Source: Nocardia sp. NBC_01327 (GTDB lineage: Bacteria; Actinomycetota; Actinomycetes; Mycobacteriales; Mycobacteriaceae). Taken from it: 64,000 nt of DNA. Both the position numbers and the translations under genes were made by a program. Shown here one piece after another: positions 7,930-15,947 of the stretch. Numbering within the stretch: position 1 is the stretch's first letter; the number at the start of each line of letters is the position of its first letter. The stretch spans positions 7,564,001 to 7,628,000 of the forward strand of contig NZ_CP108383.1 of NCBI RefSeq assembly GCF_035958815.1. Direction: 5' to 3'. The notes below the pieces were generated by a model. That model did not search any database, had not been told where the DNA came from, and saw only the letters and a program-made list of their open reading frames with translations.

Positions 7930-9912
7930 GTGCTCGATCCCACCGCGGTGCCTGCCGTGGTGAACGTGAGTGCGGAAGTGCAGAGCTTGTCGGAGTCATC
8001 GAATCCCCCAGGCGGCGAGCCGAATACCGTTCGGGGTGCGCGGCTGCCGTTCGGGACGCTGTCGGCGTGTGCCGCAGCGGCCGTCGCGGCGGTATGCGTC
8101 GCGATCTTCACCGCGCCCGGCGATATTCGGATCGCGGTGGCGATCAGCGCGAGCATCACCGCTGTACTGCTGTGTGCGGCAATCACCGCGGCGGTGTACT
8201 TCCGCGCCCAGATCGGCCGGGAGCGACATCTCGCCGCACTACGGGTGGAGCAGGCCGACGCCCGCACTGCGGCGGTGATCGCCGAGGCCGAGGCGCGACT
8301 CTCGGACGGCCACCGTCATATTCAATCCATTACCGAGGCCGGCGCCGAACAGGCGCGCGAGACCAAGGAGAGCGATAACCGGCGGGCGGCGGCCATGGCG
8401 GCCTTCGCCGGTGCGGCCGGGCGCATGCAGGCCATGAGCACCAGCATGCTGGCCGAACTGCGCGAAATGGAGCATCGGCACGCCGATCCCAAGGTCCTCG
8501 CCGATCTGCTGGAGCTCGATCACCGCACCGCGCAGGCGGGCCGGCTGGCCGACAGCATCGCGGTGCTCAGTGGTTCACGCTCCGGGCGGCGCTGGGCCAA
8601 ACCCATTGCCATGGAATCGATTCTGCGCGGCGCGATGGGCCGGGTGGCGGGCTATCAGCGAGTGCGGCTGCGGGCCGTCGCCGAGATCGCCATTGCCGGG
8701 CATGCGGCCGAGGGCATCATGCACGCGCTGGCCGAACTGCTCGACAATGCCTGCAATTTCTCCCCGCCCACCACCGAGGTGCACGTCTACGCCGCGGAAG
8801 TCCCCGCCGGCGTGGTGATCACCATCGAGGACAGCGGCCTGGTGATGAGCGAATCCGCCTTGCGCCGAGCCGAACTCACCGTCTCCGGCCGGGGCGAACC
8901 CGGTGCCGCCGATCCCACCCAGCGCGGTAGCCGCTCGCGCTACAGCGGCGCGGGCTCCGACCTGTCCTCACTGTCGGGTACCCGTCTCGGCCTGGCGGTT
9001 GTCGGCTACCTGGCCCGCAAACATGATCTCACCGTCTCCTACCGCCCGTCCGCCATCGGCGGCACGGCCGTGGTCGTGGTCGTCCCCCGCGAACTCACCA
9101 CCCGACTGGATCGCACGCCCGGCTCCCTCGCCGCCATCCCGCTCCCCGCTCGGAGCCCCGGCGCACCGGCCCTCACCAGCGGCGACCCCGGTCGCCCCGC
9201 CGCGCTGACCAGCCCGGAACCCGAGCGTCCGGCCGCTGCCCGCGCCGGTGCGGCAACCGCGCGCACCGGCGGAGAGACGGCGCGCACCGGCGCGGCGCCG
9301 GCCCTCACCGCCGGGGATGCGGGCAGCGGGCCGAGCCTTACCGCCGCGGATTCGGCACGGCCGAGTTCGCCGCCGATGTTCACGAATTCAGGTCCGTCGC
9401 ATCCTCCGCATACGGAGTCGACGTATATCCCGCCCGCGTTCACCAGCCGGGAACCGCATCGACCCGGCGCCCCGGCCGAATTCACCGGCGGCGATGCGGC
9501 CGGACCTCGCACGAGTCCCGGTATGCGGCGCATCGATGCCTTTCTCGCCGACGCCGATTCCGCGCTCTTCGGCGTGACCAGCGCGAGTGCCGTGAATGCC
9601 CTGGCATTCCCGGAGGGCGCGGCCGGGTTCTCGGGCAGCACTTCGGCTTTGGCCGACCGGTCGATCGAGGCGGCCGCAGTCGAGGAGAACGCCCCGACCT
9701 CCACCGTGTCCGGGCTGCCCAGGCGCCGGCGCGGTCAAACGCTCGCGGCCGTGCATCCCGAGGGGCTGGCCGCGCTGCACGATCCCGCGGGCCCCGCCCA
9801 TGCCCGGCCGGTGTCCCCGTCCGCGCTGGGCGCCTTCCAGCGCGCGGTGAACGGGCGCGAGAATGCCAGTGCCGCAACCCCTTCCCCGTCCGCCTTGGAG
9901 ACCGATAAATGA
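7930..9912 (+). CDS. cvnA: Conservon sensor-like histidine kinase/ATPase (CvnA)
   Basis: First gene of a conservon. The 660-aa protein has two adjacent transmembrane helices (about residues 43-65 and 73-95), a charged coiled linker, a degenerate phosphoacceptor-like helix (LLELDHRTAQAGRLADSIAVL), and a GHKL ATPase domain at ~245-395 with the N box ALAELLDNACNFSPP, a G1 box VVITIEDSG and the later GLAVVGYLARKH. Residues ~400-650 are a Pro/Ala/Thr-rich, low-complexity tail. CvnA proteins are thought to act as membrane sensors for a G-protein-like module, not as classical kinases with a partner regulator. The GTG start at 7930 has only a weak ribosome site; a GTG nine codons on is possible. The stop overlaps cvnB (ATGA). 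Confidence 0.88.
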   Translation: MLDPTAVPAVVNVSAEVQSLSESSNPPGGEPNTVRGARLPFGTLSACAAAAVAAVCVAIFTAPGDIRIAVAISASITAVLLCAAITAAVYFRAQIGRERHLAALRVEQADARTAAVIAEAEARLSDGHRHIQSITEAGAEQARETKESDNRRAAAMAAFAGAAGRMQAMSTSMLAELREMEHRHADPKVLADLLELDHRTAQAGRLADSIAVLSGSRSGRRWAKPIAMESILRGAMGRVAGYQRVRLRAVAEIAIAGHAAEGIMHALAELLDNACNFSPPTTEVHVYAAEVPAGVVITIEDSGLVMSESALRRAELTVSGRGEPGAADPTQRGSRSRYSGAGSDLSSLSGTRLGLAVVGYLARKHDLTVSYRPSAIGGTAVVVVVPRELTTRLDRTPGSLAAIPLPARSPGAPALTSGDPGRPAALTSPEPERPAAARAGAATARTGGETARTGAAPALTAGDAGSGPSLTAADSARPSSPPMFTNSGPSHPPHTESTYIPPAFTSREPHRPGAPAEFTGGDAAGPRTSPGMRRIDAFLADADSALFGVTSASAVNALAFPEGAAGFSGSTSALADRSIEAAAVEENAPTSTVSGLPRRRRGQTLAAVHPEGLAALHDPAGPAHARPVSPSALGAFQRAVNGRENASAATPSPSALETDK

Positions 9913-10364
9913 CATTGTCCGCAACTCAGCTGGGCTGGCTGCTGGAGCAGCTGCTCACCCGTACCCCGCGCGCCAGGCATGCCCTGCTGCTGTCGGGTGA
10001 CGGCCTGAAGATCTGCCATACCCCGGAACTGGGGAATGACAGCGCCGATCAGCTGGCCGCGATCGCCGCTGGTATTCAAAGCCTTTCGCACGGCGCCTCC
10101 GTGGAGTTCGGTGACGGCCGCGGGGGTGTGCGCCAGTCCATGACCGAGTTCTACGGCGGCATTCTGTTCATCGTCGAGGCCGGGGTGGGCGCGCATATCG
10201 CGGTGGTCGCCGCGGAGGACGCCGATGCCGGGCTGGTCGGCCACAATATGCGCGAGCTGGTAGAGCAGCTGGGCGAACACCTCGCCGCCGCACCGCGCAC
10301 CCGCGAGACCCCTGGCGCGCCGGTGCGCGATACCGTGGCGCCACGAGGAGCGGGCGTGTCGTGA
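9909..10364 (+). CDS. cvnB: Conservon roadblock/LC7 protein (CvnB)
   Basis: A 151-aa cytoplasmic protein with one roadblock/LC7 domain (residues ~5-120): QLGWLLEQLLTRTPRARHALLLSGDGLKI, followed by SADQLAAIAAGIQSL and GILFIVEAGVGAHIAVVAAED. In conservons and in MglB-type systems, roadblock proteins bind the small GTPase and influence its nucleotide cycle. The ATG overlaps the cvnA stop, and its own stop overlaps the GTG of cvnC, so stoichiometric translation is likely. The last ~20 residues are Pro/Ala/Arg-rich. Family assignment is firm from fold pattern and operon position. Confidence 0.9.
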   Translation: MTLSATQLGWLLEQLLTRTPRARHALLLSGDGLKICHTPELGNDSADQLAAIAAGIQSLSHGASVEFGDGRGGVRQSMTEFYGGILFIVEAGVGAHIAVVAAEDADAGLVGHNMRELVEQLGEHLAAAPRTRETPGAPVRDTVAPRGAGVS

Positions 10365-10717
10365 CCAGGCCAGACGAGGATCCGGACCGGCTGTACACGC
10401 TGACCGGCGGCCGCAGCAGCCCGGATTCCGACGCCTTCGATCTCGTGACTCTTGTTGTCAGCGAGAGCGATCCGGCGCCGGGCATGCAATCGGAGCATGC
10501 GGCCATCCTCGAGATCTGCCGGGCGCCGACCGCCGTCGTGGAGATCGCGGCGGAGCTGCGGCTACCGGTCGGCATAGTCACGATCCTGCTGTCGGACCTG
10601 CTGCACGCGGGCCGGATCACCGTGCGGCATCCGCGGCACAACCCAGCCACGCAATGGCATTCGCTGCCCGACACCACCACCCTGGAGAAGGTGCTCGTTG
10701 GACTCCGCAACCTTTGA
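10361..10717 (+). CDS. cvnC: Conservon DUF742 protein (CvnC)
   Basis: A 118-aa protein with the DUF742 signature: N-terminal DRLYTLTGGRSSPDSDAFDLVTLVV, then EHAAILEICRAPTAVVEIAAELRLPVGIVTILLSDLLHAGRITVR, which reads as a winged-helix-like element. DUF742 proteins are the third conserved member of every conservon and sit between the roadblock protein and the GTPase; their biochemical role is not settled. It begins with GTG in a GTGA overlap with cvnB and its 3' end overlaps the cvnD start by 20 nt. Confidence 0.9.
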   Translation: MTRPDEDPDRLYTLTGGRSSPDSDAFDLVTLVVSESDPAPGMQSEHAAILEICRAPTAVVEIAAELRLPVGIVTILLSDLLHAGRITVRHPRHNPATQWHSLPDTTTLEKVLVGLRNL

Positions 10718-11300
10718 CCCCCGGCCGTCCCGCGCCGACGCACCCCTGCACGCCTCGGCCAGCCAAGGCCTCAAGATCGTCATCGTCGGCGGTTTCGGCG
10801 TCGGCAAGACGACAATGGTGCGCGCTGTCAGTGAGATTCGGCCCCTGGACACCGAGGCCACCATGACCCAGGTCAGTGTGGGCGTCGACGATCTGGCGGG
10901 CGCGCCGGGCAAATCGACCACCACGGTGGCCTTCGACTTCGGCCGTATCACCATCGACGCCGAACATGTGCTGTACCTGTTCGGCGCGCCCGGACAGGAG
11001 CGCTTCTGGTTCCTGTGGGACCGGCTGTTCACCGGGGCGCTGGGCGCCATCGTGCTGGTGGATCAGCGCCGAATCGCCGACTCCTGGTACGCCATCGACC
11101 GGCTGGAACATCAGCGCACCCCGTTCATCGTGGCGTGCAACAACTTCGGCGAGTCCTATCGGCCCGCCGAGGTGCGCGAGGCGCTGGATCTGGATCCGCA
11201 CGTGCCGCTCGTCGATTGTGATGCCCGCCACCGTGATTCGTGCAAACAGGTGCTGATCACGCTGGTCGAGTATCTCTACACACCGGAGAACGTTCGATGA
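10698..11300 (+). CDS. cvnD: Conservon small GTPase (CvnD)
   Basis: A 200-aa Ras-like/MglA-type ATP/GTP-binding protein. Visible motifs: P-loop GGFGVGKTTMV (residues ~31-41), the switch-II-like LFGAPGQERF, and VACNNFGE in place of the canonical NKxD base-recognition motif, a variant I recall from conservon GTPases. I accept the TTG at 10698 because GGAGAAGG lies about eight bases upstream and the P-loop falls at the usual distance; this makes a 20-nt overlap with cvnC. It presumably cycles between GTP and GDP under CvnB/CvnC control and passes the CvnA signal onward. Its stop overlaps the P450 start (ATGA). Confidence 0.9.
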   Translation: MDSATFDPRPSRADAPLHASASQGLKIVIVGGFGVGKTTMVRAVSEIRPLDTEATMTQVSVGVDDLAGAPGKSTTTVAFDFGRITIDAEHVLYLFGAPGQERFWFLWDRLFTGALGAIVLVDQRRIADSWYAIDRLEHQRTPFIVACNNFGESYRPAEVREALDLDPHVPLVDCDARHRDSCKQVLITLVEYLYTPENVR

Positions 11301-12550
11301 CCCCGACCGAACGACAGTATTGCCCGGTGCAGCCCGGTGCGGTGCCGCTGGGCGGGCCGCGCTTCCAGGCCGACCCGCATCACCTCTACAACGATATGCG
11401 GCGCGAGCACGGTTCGGTGGTCGCCGTCGAACTCCCCGGCGGCGTACCCGCCTGGCTGGTCATCGGTTATCGCGAAATGCACCAGGTCACCAACAGTCCC
11501 GAACTGTTCCCGCGTGATGTGAGCCTGTGGAACCAGTGGGGCAATATTCCGGAGGACTGGCCGCTGCTGCCCATGGTCGGCCAGCCCATGCCGTCCATCT
11601 ATTTCACCGCCGGGGTCGAGCATCGCCGGCATCTGGCCATGGTCGAGCCCGCGCTCGAATCGGTGGATCCCTTCGAATTGCGCCGCATCTGTGAGGATTT
11701 GGCGGATCGGCTGATCGACGGATTCTGTGGTCGCGGCACCGCCGAACTGATGGCCGAATTCGCCGAACCGCTGCCGGTGCTGGCGCTGGGCGCACTACTG
11801 GGGCTGCCGAAAGAGGAAGGGCCACATCTGGCCTGGAGCATGAAGGTGATGGCCGACGGCGGCGCGGACGCCCAGGGTGCGCACCTGCAGTTCATGGGGC
11901 ATATGCAGCGGCTGGTGGCCATGAAGAAGGCCGTGCCGGGCGATGATCTGGTCTCGCGCATGCTCGCCTATCCCACACCGTTCACCGATGAGGAGTACGT
12001 CAACGACCTGATGGCGATCACCGCCGCCGGTCATCTGACGACCTCCGACTGGGTCGGAAACTCGGTGCGGCTCATGCTCACCGACGATCGCTTCGCCGCG
12101 GCGCTGGGCGGTGGCCGGCGCAGTATCAGCCAGGCCATGAACGAGGTGCTGTGGGAGGAGGGCCCGACCTCCATTCTCGCCGGGCGCTGGGCCGCCCGCG
12201 ACACCCGGCTGGGCGACAAGGTGATTCGCGCCGGGGATCTGCTGCTGCTGGGCCTGGCCGCGGCCAATACCGATCCGCATGTGCGCCAGCATGTCTCGGA
12301 TGCGGTGCATACCGGCAACAATGCGCACTTCGCCTTCAGCCACGGGGAATACCGCTGCCCGTTCCCGGCGCAGCATATTGCCGAAATCATCGCCAGGACC
12401 GGTATCGAGGTGCTGCTGGACCGGCTGCCCGATCTGGATCTGGCGGTGCCCGCGCAGCAGCTGACGCGCCGGCCTTCGCCGTTCATGCATGGAATGTCCG
12501 CTCTTCCAGTTGTTTTCACACCAGTTCGCGCAGTCGGAGGTTTCCAGTGA
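11297..12550 (+). CDS. cvnE: Conservon cytochrome P450 (CvnE), degenerate ExxR
   Basis: A 417-aa P450-fold protein in the cvnE position. It keeps the I-helix AITAAGHLTTSDW and a heme-ligand region FAFSHGEYRCPFPAQ with Cys354. The K-helix is unusual: where the second P450 has EETLR, this protein has E283-V-L-W286, so the normally invariant Arg of ExxR is Trp. The Cys loop also lacks the canonical FGxGxHxCxG spacing. It may bind heme weakly or serve a regulatory or partner role rather than monooxygenation. The ATG at 11297 overlaps the cvnD stop; its own stop overlaps the GTG of the next P450. Confidence 0.85.
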   Translation: MTPTERQYCPVQPGAVPLGGPRFQADPHHLYNDMRREHGSVVAVELPGGVPAWLVIGYREMHQVTNSPELFPRDVSLWNQWGNIPEDWPLLPMVGQPMPSIYFTAGVEHRRHLAMVEPALESVDPFELRRICEDLADRLIDGFCGRGTAELMAEFAEPLPVLALGALLGLPKEEGPHLAWSMKVMADGGADAQGAHLQFMGHMQRLVAMKKAVPGDDLVSRMLAYPTPFTDEEYVNDLMAITAAGHLTTSDWVGNSVRLMLTDDRFAAALGGGRRSISQAMNEVLWEEGPTSILAGRWAARDTRLGDKVIRAGDLLLLGLAAANTDPHVRQHVSDAVHTGNNAHFAFSHGEYRCPFPAQHIAEIIARTGIEVLLDRLPDLDLAVPAQQLTRRPSPFMHGMSALPVVFTPVRAVGGFQ

Positions 12551-13770
12551 GTTCAGCATGTCCCCACGCCATGGCGATCGATCCCATGGTCGGTGATCTG
12601 GCCGGCGAGACCGCCACCCTGCGCGCCGCCGGGCCGCTCACCCGTATCGAACTGCTCGGCGCCCCCGCCTGGACCGTGACCGATCATTCGCTGGCCCGCC
12701 AGCTGCTCACCGATGCCCGGCTCGTCAAGGACATCAATGCCTGGGGGCTGTGGACCTCGGGTGTGGTGACCCGGCAGTGGCCGCTCATCGGCATGATCGA
12801 TGCCGGGCGTTCCATGTTCACCGTGGACGGGTCCGAGCACCGCCGCCTGCGCATCAAGACCACGCAGGCGCTGACCGCGCGCCGGCTGGAAGCGTTGCGG
12901 CCGTTCATCGAAGCGCTCACCGCCGAACTGCTCGACGATCTGGAGACTGCGGCGCAGGAGGGCGCAGTCGTCGATCTCAAGCAGGTTTTCGCCTACCCGC
13001 TGCCCATGCGCGTGATCAGTGAGCTCATGGGGGTGCCGCCGGCCGATCAGGCCATGCTGCTGGACCGGTACAAGAAATTCTTCTCGATGATGACGCCGCA
13101 GGACGAGCGGCTGCGCGTGATCGATGAGCTGGACGTCTATTTCACCGAGATGGTGCGCCGCAAGACCGCGGCGCCGGGCGACGATCTCACCAGCGCGCTC
13201 ATCTTGGCCGACGAGGGCGGCGATCCGCTCACCGAGGAGGAGGTGGTCGGCAATCTCAAGGCGCTGGTCGCCGCCGGGCACGAGACCACCGTGAGCCTCA
13301 TTGTGAATGCGGTGCGCGCCTTGCTCTCTCGCCCCGAGCAGCTGGAGACGGTGCGCAGCGGCGATGCGGAGTGGAAGCAGGCCATCGAGGAAACCCTGCG
13401 CTACGACGGTCCGGTCACGCATCTGCTCATGCGCTTCGCCACCGAGGACATCACCGTGGGCGACACCGTGATCGAGCGCGGTGAGGGCGTGGTCATGTCC
13501 TACCGCGCGATCGGCCGCGACACGGCCATTCACGGCGAGGATGCCGATGAATTCGACGTCACCCGCCCGACCGCGGGACGCAATATCTCCTTCGGCTACG
13601 GCCCGCACATCTGCCCGGGCGCGGCGCTGGCCCGGCTGGAGGCCTCGATCGGCCTGCCCGCGCTGTTCGACCGCTTCCCCGGTCTGAAACTCGCTGTGCC
13701 GGAGCAGGAAATCGGCAATCTGCCGGTGCTCACCCAGAACGATGTGGCGGCGCTGCCGGTCCACATCTGA
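12547..13770 (+). CDS. Cytochrome P450, canonical
   Basis: A 407-aa soluble bacterial class I P450. All hallmarks are intact: I-helix VAAGHETTVSLI, K-helix EETLRYDGP (ExxR), and heme loop SFGYGPHICPGAALARLE with axial Cys356. It needs ferredoxin and reductase partners, neither of which is in this window. The GTG at 12547 overlaps the stop of cvnE and gives the N-terminus VSSACPHAMAIDPM, as in related P450s. Paired P450s at conservon ends are known from Streptomyces. Substrate unknown. Confidence 0.92.
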   Translation: MSSACPHAMAIDPMVGDLAGETATLRAAGPLTRIELLGAPAWTVTDHSLARQLLTDARLVKDINAWGLWTSGVVTRQWPLIGMIDAGRSMFTVDGSEHRRLRIKTTQALTARRLEALRPFIEALTAELLDDLETAAQEGAVVDLKQVFAYPLPMRVISELMGVPPADQAMLLDRYKKFFSMMTPQDERLRVIDELDVYFTEMVRRKTAAPGDDLTSALILADEGGDPLTEEEVVGNLKALVAAGHETTVSLIVNAVRALLSRPEQLETVRSGDAEWKQAIEETLRYDGPVTHLLMRFATEDITVGDTVIERGEGVVMSYRAIGRDTAIHGEDADEFDVTRPTAGRNISFGYGPHICPGAALARLEASIGLPALFDRFPGLKLAVPEQEIGNLPVLTQNDVAALPVHI

Positions 13771-13777
13771 TGCCGTG

Positions 13778-13813
13778 CGCCGTGGTGGCTCGAATTTTCG
13801 AACCACCACGGCG
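13778..13813 (+). terminator. Strong hairpin ending the conservon operon
   Basis: Perfect 11-bp arms CGCCGTGGTGG (13778-13788) and CCACCACGGCG (13803-13813). The 14-nt loop itself contains a TCGAA/TTCGA pairing, which could extend the stem. It begins 8 bp after the second P450 stop and precedes the lipoprotein gene, so it probably ends cvnA-E-P450 transcription. Confidence 0.65.
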
Positions 13814-13869
13814 ACAGATCCCGCATCTCCCCGAGATGGCAGCGACTTCCTGGCATGCTGTGCCGCGTG

Positions 13870-14577
13870 ATGACCAAGGGAGCATGGATCTCGACCGCAG
13901 TGTGCGCGGTACTGCTGAGCGCCGGATGCGGTGGGAGCACCAGCGATACGAAGGCTACCTCCGCCGGCCCGGCGCCGAGCACACCGCGCGATCAACTGGT
14001 GCTGGCCGCCGCGGAATTCCCCGCCGACACCACACCGCTGGATCTGCCGCCGGACAAGCTGCGCTCCAGCGTCTCCGATCTCGGTGACGCCATGGCGAAT
14101 TCGACGGTCACGCCCGCGGACTGCAAACAGCCGCAGGTGGATCTGGCCGCCCTCAGCAATGACCTGATCGGCAGTTCGGCCGTAGCGGCCGCCACCACCG
14201 AAGATATGACCGTCTACGTGGAATTCGTCGCGAACAAGCTGGCCGACACCCGAACCATGGCCGCCACCAATGAGAAATGCGCCGCCCTCACCTCCGCCAG
14301 CACGGTGAACGGCCAGCACATCGACACCGTCGTCAAAATGGAGCGCCTCCCCTCCCCCAACGCCCTCTCCGGCGTCCAAACCCTCGCCTACCGCGCCACC
14401 AGCACCAGCACCGTCTCCGACACCAAACCCCAAACCCGCACCTCCTACCAGGCCTGGGCCACCCTGCGCGGCATGACGGTCGGCGTCCGCGCCGCCGCCC
14501 TCGCCGGCACCCCCGACCAAGCCGAATTCGAAAAACTCTTCACCGACGCCGTACAAAAGGTCCGCACCGCCCAGTAA
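13870..14577 (+). CDS. Putative lipoprotein, ~235 aa, unknown function
   Basis: Starts MTKGAWISTAVCAVLLSAGCGGST: basic n-region, hydrophobic core and lipobox LSAGC, so it should be lipid-anchored on the outer face of the membrane. The mature part has a Ser/Thr/Ala-rich linker and then a ~190-aa domain with two Cys residues (PADCKQ and NEKCAAL) that could form a disulfide, as in small sensor-type domains of mycobacterial lipoproteins. I do not recognise the family. The ATG at 13870 is chosen because it places the basic residue next to the signal core; an in-frame ATG five codons earlier is possible. Codon use becomes strongly C-ending towards the 3' end. Confidence 0.75.
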   Translation: MTKGAWISTAVCAVLLSAGCGGSTSDTKATSAGPAPSTPRDQLVLAAAEFPADTTPLDLPPDKLRSSVSDLGDAMANSTVTPADCKQPQVDLAALSNDLIGSSAVAAATTEDMTVYVEFVANKLADTRTMAATNEKCAALTSASTVNGQHIDTVVKMERLPSPNALSGVQTLAYRATSTSTVSDTKPQTRTSYQAWATLRGMTVGVRAAALAGTPDQAEFEKLFTDAVQKVRTAQ

Positions 14578-14715
14578 GACGCGAGTCAGCGGTGGCAGCA
14601 CGGTGTCGGGGAGATGTTCGTGTTCCGGGCACGCTGATGTAATGCGACACGCACTGATGTCCGTCTTGTCCTGCTACCGTCGAATTAGCGACATCAGCTA
14701 GGCAAGGAGCACGAC

Positions 14716-14979
14716 ATGGGCATTATCGTCATGATCGTTATCGGTCTCATCGCCGGTGCCATCGCCCGACTCCTCGTCCCGGGTAAGGAAAATTTCGGGT
14801 GGATCGGGACCATCCTGCTGGGCATTGTCGGTGGCTACGTGGGCGGGACCCTGGGGAGTCTGGTCTTCGCACCGCACAAGTTCAGCGTTCATGCACCGGT
14901 GCAGCACACGTTCCTCGGGGCGATCGTCGGCGCGGTCGTTCTGCTGGTCATCTACAAGTTCGTGCGCGCCCGCGTCTGA
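14716..14979 (+). CDS. GlsB/YeaQ/YmgE-family stress membrane protein
   Basis: An 87-aa protein with three hydrophobic segments (residues ~3-20, 27-50, 64-84) and the family pattern GLIAGAIARLLVPGKENFGWIGTILLGIVGGYVGG. Members are small inner-membrane proteins often induced by envelope, acid or stationary-phase stress; their molecular role is unclear. The ATG has AAGGAG about eight bases upstream. It stands alone and is followed by a strong hairpin. Confidence 0.9.
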   Translation: MGIIVMIVIGLIAGAIARLLVPGKENFGWIGTILLGIVGGYVGGTLGSLVFAPHKFSVHAPVQHTFLGAIVGAVVLLVIYKFVRARV

Positions 14980-14996
14980 GGCGCGACCGCGCAATT

Positions 14997-15025
14997 GCCA
15001 TGCGGCAGTGGGACTGCCGCATGGC
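14997..15025. terminator. Bidirectional hairpin between convergent genes
   Basis: Perfect 12-bp arms GCCATGCGGCAG (14997-15008) and CTGCCGCATGGC (15014-15025) around a 5-nt loop. It lies between the stops of the GlsB-type gene (+) and the methyltransferase gene (-), so it can serve both. No T-tract. Confidence 0.65.
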
Positions 15026-15031
15026 GGTGCG

Positions 15032-15895
15032 TCAGTTCGTCGCGCGCAGGATTCGGGGTGTGTTGCCCGCACTCGGCTGCGGTGACGTCCCGGTATATCC
15101 GGCGATCACCTCGGTCGCGGTCCGATCTTCGACCTCGGTGAATGCGGCGTCGGCCAGCACCGACGCCATATCGTCCGCGGTGAAGAAGCTCAGGAACGGT
15201 TCACCGACCGCGCCCACTCGATCGGCGCGGGCCTTGAGGTCGGTCGCTTCCTCGGAAGTTGTTGCGGGAACCAGGTAGTCGAGCACCACCTGGGTCGGCG
15301 GCGTCTGCTGGGCGATGTACTTCAGCGTGCCCGAGATAGCATCGCGGGTCAGGTACATGACCACGCCGAGCCAGACGAAGACAGCAGGCTCGTCACGCGG
15401 GAACCCGGCCTCGGCCAAACCTTCTGCCAACGTGCGCGTTTCGAAGTCGATAGGGACGAAGGCGAGGGAATCGGGCACGTCGATACCCGATTCCGCCAGC
15501 CGATGACGCTTCCACTCCTGGGTATCGGGATGGTCGACCTCGTACACCCGCAGCTCGGGAAACGGATTGCGGTAGGCGAAGGTATCCAGGCCCGCACCGA
15601 GGATCACGACCTGCCGCGTACCGGCCGCGACGGCGGCGCGCACCGTGTCCTCGGCGAAGCGCGCCCGGCCCGCCAGGAACATCCGCCGCCGGCGCGGCCA
15701 TCTGGGGTCACCCGATTCCAGCGTCGCCGTATTACGTTCGATCAGCTCGGCCTCGTCCACGCCGAGAATCTGCATGGCCAGCGGATCGGTGAATACCCGT
15801 GGCTCATCGGCGATCTGATGGTAGGCGCGCTGGTATGCCGTTGCCAGTGCAGTGCGGCTCGGTTGACCCAGTTCCATATAGCGTTCCTCTGCCAT
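15032..15895 (-). CDS. Class I SAM-dependent methyltransferase, LCMT-like
   Basis: A 287-aa member of the leucine carboxyl methyltransferase-like group (TIGR00027-type) that is expanded in mycobacteria and Nocardia. The N-terminal part SRTALATAYQRAYHQIADEPRVFTDPLAMQILG is characteristic; motif I is QVVILGAGLDTFAYR, then YEVDHPDTQEWKRHRL (SAM ribose site) and PAVFVWLGVVMYLT. It should methylate a small molecule, but substrates of these paralogues are mostly unknown. A CAGGA precedes the ATG. Its start lies 5' of the CAR gene's end with a 52-bp gap, so the two may be co-transcribed. Confidence 0.9.
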   Translation of the reverse strand: MAEERYMELGQPSRTALATAYQRAYHQIADEPRVFTDPLAMQILGVDEAELIERNTATLESGDPRWPRRRRMFLAGRARFAEDTVRAAVAAGTRQVVILGAGLDTFAYRNPFPELRVYEVDHPDTQEWKRHRLAESGIDVPDSLAFVPIDFETRTLAEGLAEAGFPRDEPAVFVWLGVVMYLTRDAISGTLKYIAQQTPPTQVVLDYLVPATTSEEATDLKARADRVGAVGEPFLSFFTADDMASVLADAAFTEVEDRTATEVIAGYTGTSPQPSAGNTPRILRATN

Positions 15896-15947
15896 TCCTG
15901 ATTCGGTTCAGCGACTGCGTATCTCGACTCGCACCTACGCTTGCCGC

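Noticed and set aside
12553..14601. Long minus-strand open frame (~680 aa) opposite the second P450 and the lipoprotein
   Set aside because: Composition is the His/Arg/Gly-rich type seen antisense to GC-rich genes; the plus-strand P450 has all catalytic motifs and the frame crosses a terminator hairpin.
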